A stretch of 64,000 bases of DNA from assembly GCA_034509425.1 (NCBI GenBank), contig JAVTVJ010000143.1, forward strand, positions 124,001-188,000, read 5' to 3'. Numbering within the stretch: the stretch's first letter is position 1; every line of letters starts with the position of its first letter. Shown here piece by piece: positions 62,366 through 64,000 of this stretch. Under the pieces are notes generated by a model. It was not told where the DNA came from, did no database searches, and saw nothing but the letters and a program-made list of their open reading frames with translations. The position numbers were made by a program, and so were the translations under genes. The stretch comes from Eopsaltria australis. Its lineage: Eukaryota; Chordata; Aves; Passeriformes; Petroicidae.

Positions 62366-64000
62366 TTTTTGTCATAACTTGCATTGTATAACGGGGTCTG
62401 GAGAGCTGCTGATTTCTGAGCAAGGGGGTATTAAACAGAATTCTACAGCTTAAGGGCCAAGGGACGACAATTTCTGTGAGATTTTAATGAATAGGAATTA
62501 CGGCTCAGACTATAAATAAGTCACTCAGAGGACTGGTATGTACACACACTCATGTAACATTCCTGTTGATTTTATTTCCTGCAGTTATGGCCTCTGGGTG
62601 AAATGACAGCTCCCAGTTACGGGGTGGGGAGTGGGTTGGCCAAGCACCCTCTCCAAGGTGCTCTCCCCCACATAGGCTTGGCACACGAAAAGGGATGGGC
62701 TAAACTCAAGCACATGGAAGTTTTTAAAAAACCCCTCATTTCAATACTTCAGTCCTTTCAAAATTTCATGGGGTTTATAAAAGGAAATATGAAATGCTTG
62801 TCTATTTTTAGGTAACTTATATAGGGCTGCATTTACTTTGCAAATCTATCACCTTCCTTTTTTTCCCCCCTAGTCCTCTCCATTCAAGCCAGAGGCCTTT
62901 CATTTTTTCCTTCATAGACTTAAAAGCACTGTTTTGGTGTCTGGCATAGCCTTCTGTCACTTCATCATACCTTAAAGTTTTGGTAGGGGAAGCTGGAAGG
63001 ATTTCCAGGTAAAAAAGCAAGAAAGTTCCTTTCTACAAAAATCTCCTTCTAAATTCAAAATTTCAGAAAAGTAGCAAAACTTGTTACATATGGATTTAGA
63101 TTCACACCAGAAGCTGGAGGACCACTGGCTCTGAAACTTCTTGGAGCCTTTTACTTCCCAAGTTCCCAGGTGGGCTAAAAGAATGTTCCAGGGATGAGTG
63201 GGTAAAGCTGGTGCATCTGAGAGAGAAACTGAGAGAGATTTCCCCCTTTTTGTGTTTGCTGAACGCAAAAATCTAAGTCATGGAGGAATATCCAAATCAA
63301 ATATCAAACTGAATTGGTAAGGGAATCTAGAAATGGCCATGCCAGGGGAAACAAGGTGCAACTTTAACACACTTATCAGTTGGTTTTATGACTTTTCTTG
63401 TTCTTGGGGATAACAAAGTGTGGACAGAACATTTGTTTTGGGAGAGATTTCAAAGAGAAACAGTGATGGGTCAGTATATAATTAGTACTTAATATGCAGT
63501 ACATTATAGTGATTTAGCAAAATATGCCTGAATTTTTATACACTCAGCTTTGAGATCTATTTTAAGTGAATTAAACAGGAGTTTTGCCAGTGACATCTGA
63601 CTGACTAGGGCTTGACAATAGCTTTGTCACACATTATTAAACCCAAGTTTCTAAAGTATGGTTTCTTGTGCCTTTCAACATCCACATAGCCTAAAGGAGT
63701 TTCCTTGTACTGTTACTGTATTTCTTTATGCCACTAACTTCTAACTATTTCCTGTTTATCTAAAAATTTTTGGAGAATATTTACTATCTCTGAATATTCC
63801 TAGAGCTCTGACTGACAAATCTACAGGGAAGTCTAAAACCAGCCAGGGCTCCATGAGAGTTACACGCCAGCTGGGAAGTTTCTTTGTGTCTTGCTATTGC
63901 CAAACGTAGGTGCTACAAAAATATTTAGTCTCTTTCATTTCTATGTTCATCCAATAGATGCCAGCACCCATTTACTCTTAATCTAAAAATAAAACTCATT
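62366..64000. other. Unique DNA to the end of the window
   Basis: About 1.6 kb of A+T-rich sequence with a short C run at 62863-62869. No repeat, exon or RNA gene was recognised. Confidence 0.5.

Noticed and set aside
61954..62377. Opposing 124- and 135-codon frames
   Set aside because: Both strands stay open over the same GC-rich patch, which points to few stop codons by composition and not to two genes. The patch itself is reported for its CpG content.

Overview
The window reads as non-coding euchromatic DNA of a bird. At least eight fragments belong to the CR1 LINE family, most of the oriented ones ending in the bird-typical 3' tail with TTCTATGATTC-like units. There is also an avian ERVL-type LTR with a piece of its internal region, a deeply decayed CR1/L3-like LINE, and several very old MIR-type tRNA-SINE relics. 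The base composition is A+T-rich with few CpG, as expected for introns or intergenic DNA of a macrochromosome. The ERVL LTR type suggests a neognath bird, probably Neoaves; the species cannot be read from the sequence. No bacterial-style operons, CRISPR arrays, rRNA or tRNA genes were found.

Layout. Positions 1-8377 hold single-copy DNA with two short plus-strand CR1 ends (2341-2556, 3737-3806). From 8378 to 21521 there are four minus-strand CR1 pieces, the largest at 20867-21521, interleaved with three MIR relics and two G-rich tracts. From 21522 to 29600 the DNA is mostly unique, with one CR1 piece carrying an internal duplication and a MIR pair at 29215-29600. From about 29600 to 47755 lies an 18 kb stretch with almost no recognisable repeat. 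At 47756-49768 an ERVL fragment (pol integrase end, 3' internal region, truncated LTR) is sandwiched between two diverged copies of a ~270 bp host sequence. A CR1/L3 fossil follows at 52000-52460. At 53851 there is a good candidate for the terminal coding exon of a plus-strand gene, with its own poly(A) signal. A plus-strand CR1 lies at 58490-59041 and a small CpG-rich patch at 62095-62365.

Only one stretch looks like host protein-coding sequence: the candidate last exon at 53851-54036. If it is real, much of the DNA to its left is probably intron of the same gene or the intergenic region before it, and the DNA to its right is downstream of the gene. I could not recognise the gene. All longer open frames elsewhere lack protein-like composition, homology I can recognise, or plausible splice context, and are left out.

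I did not find a convincing new biological system. The most unusual items are the repeat-ERVL-repeat architecture, the orphan terminal exon, a perfect 15-bp AT-rich hairpin at 32450-32485, and three strong G-quadruplex-type tracts.
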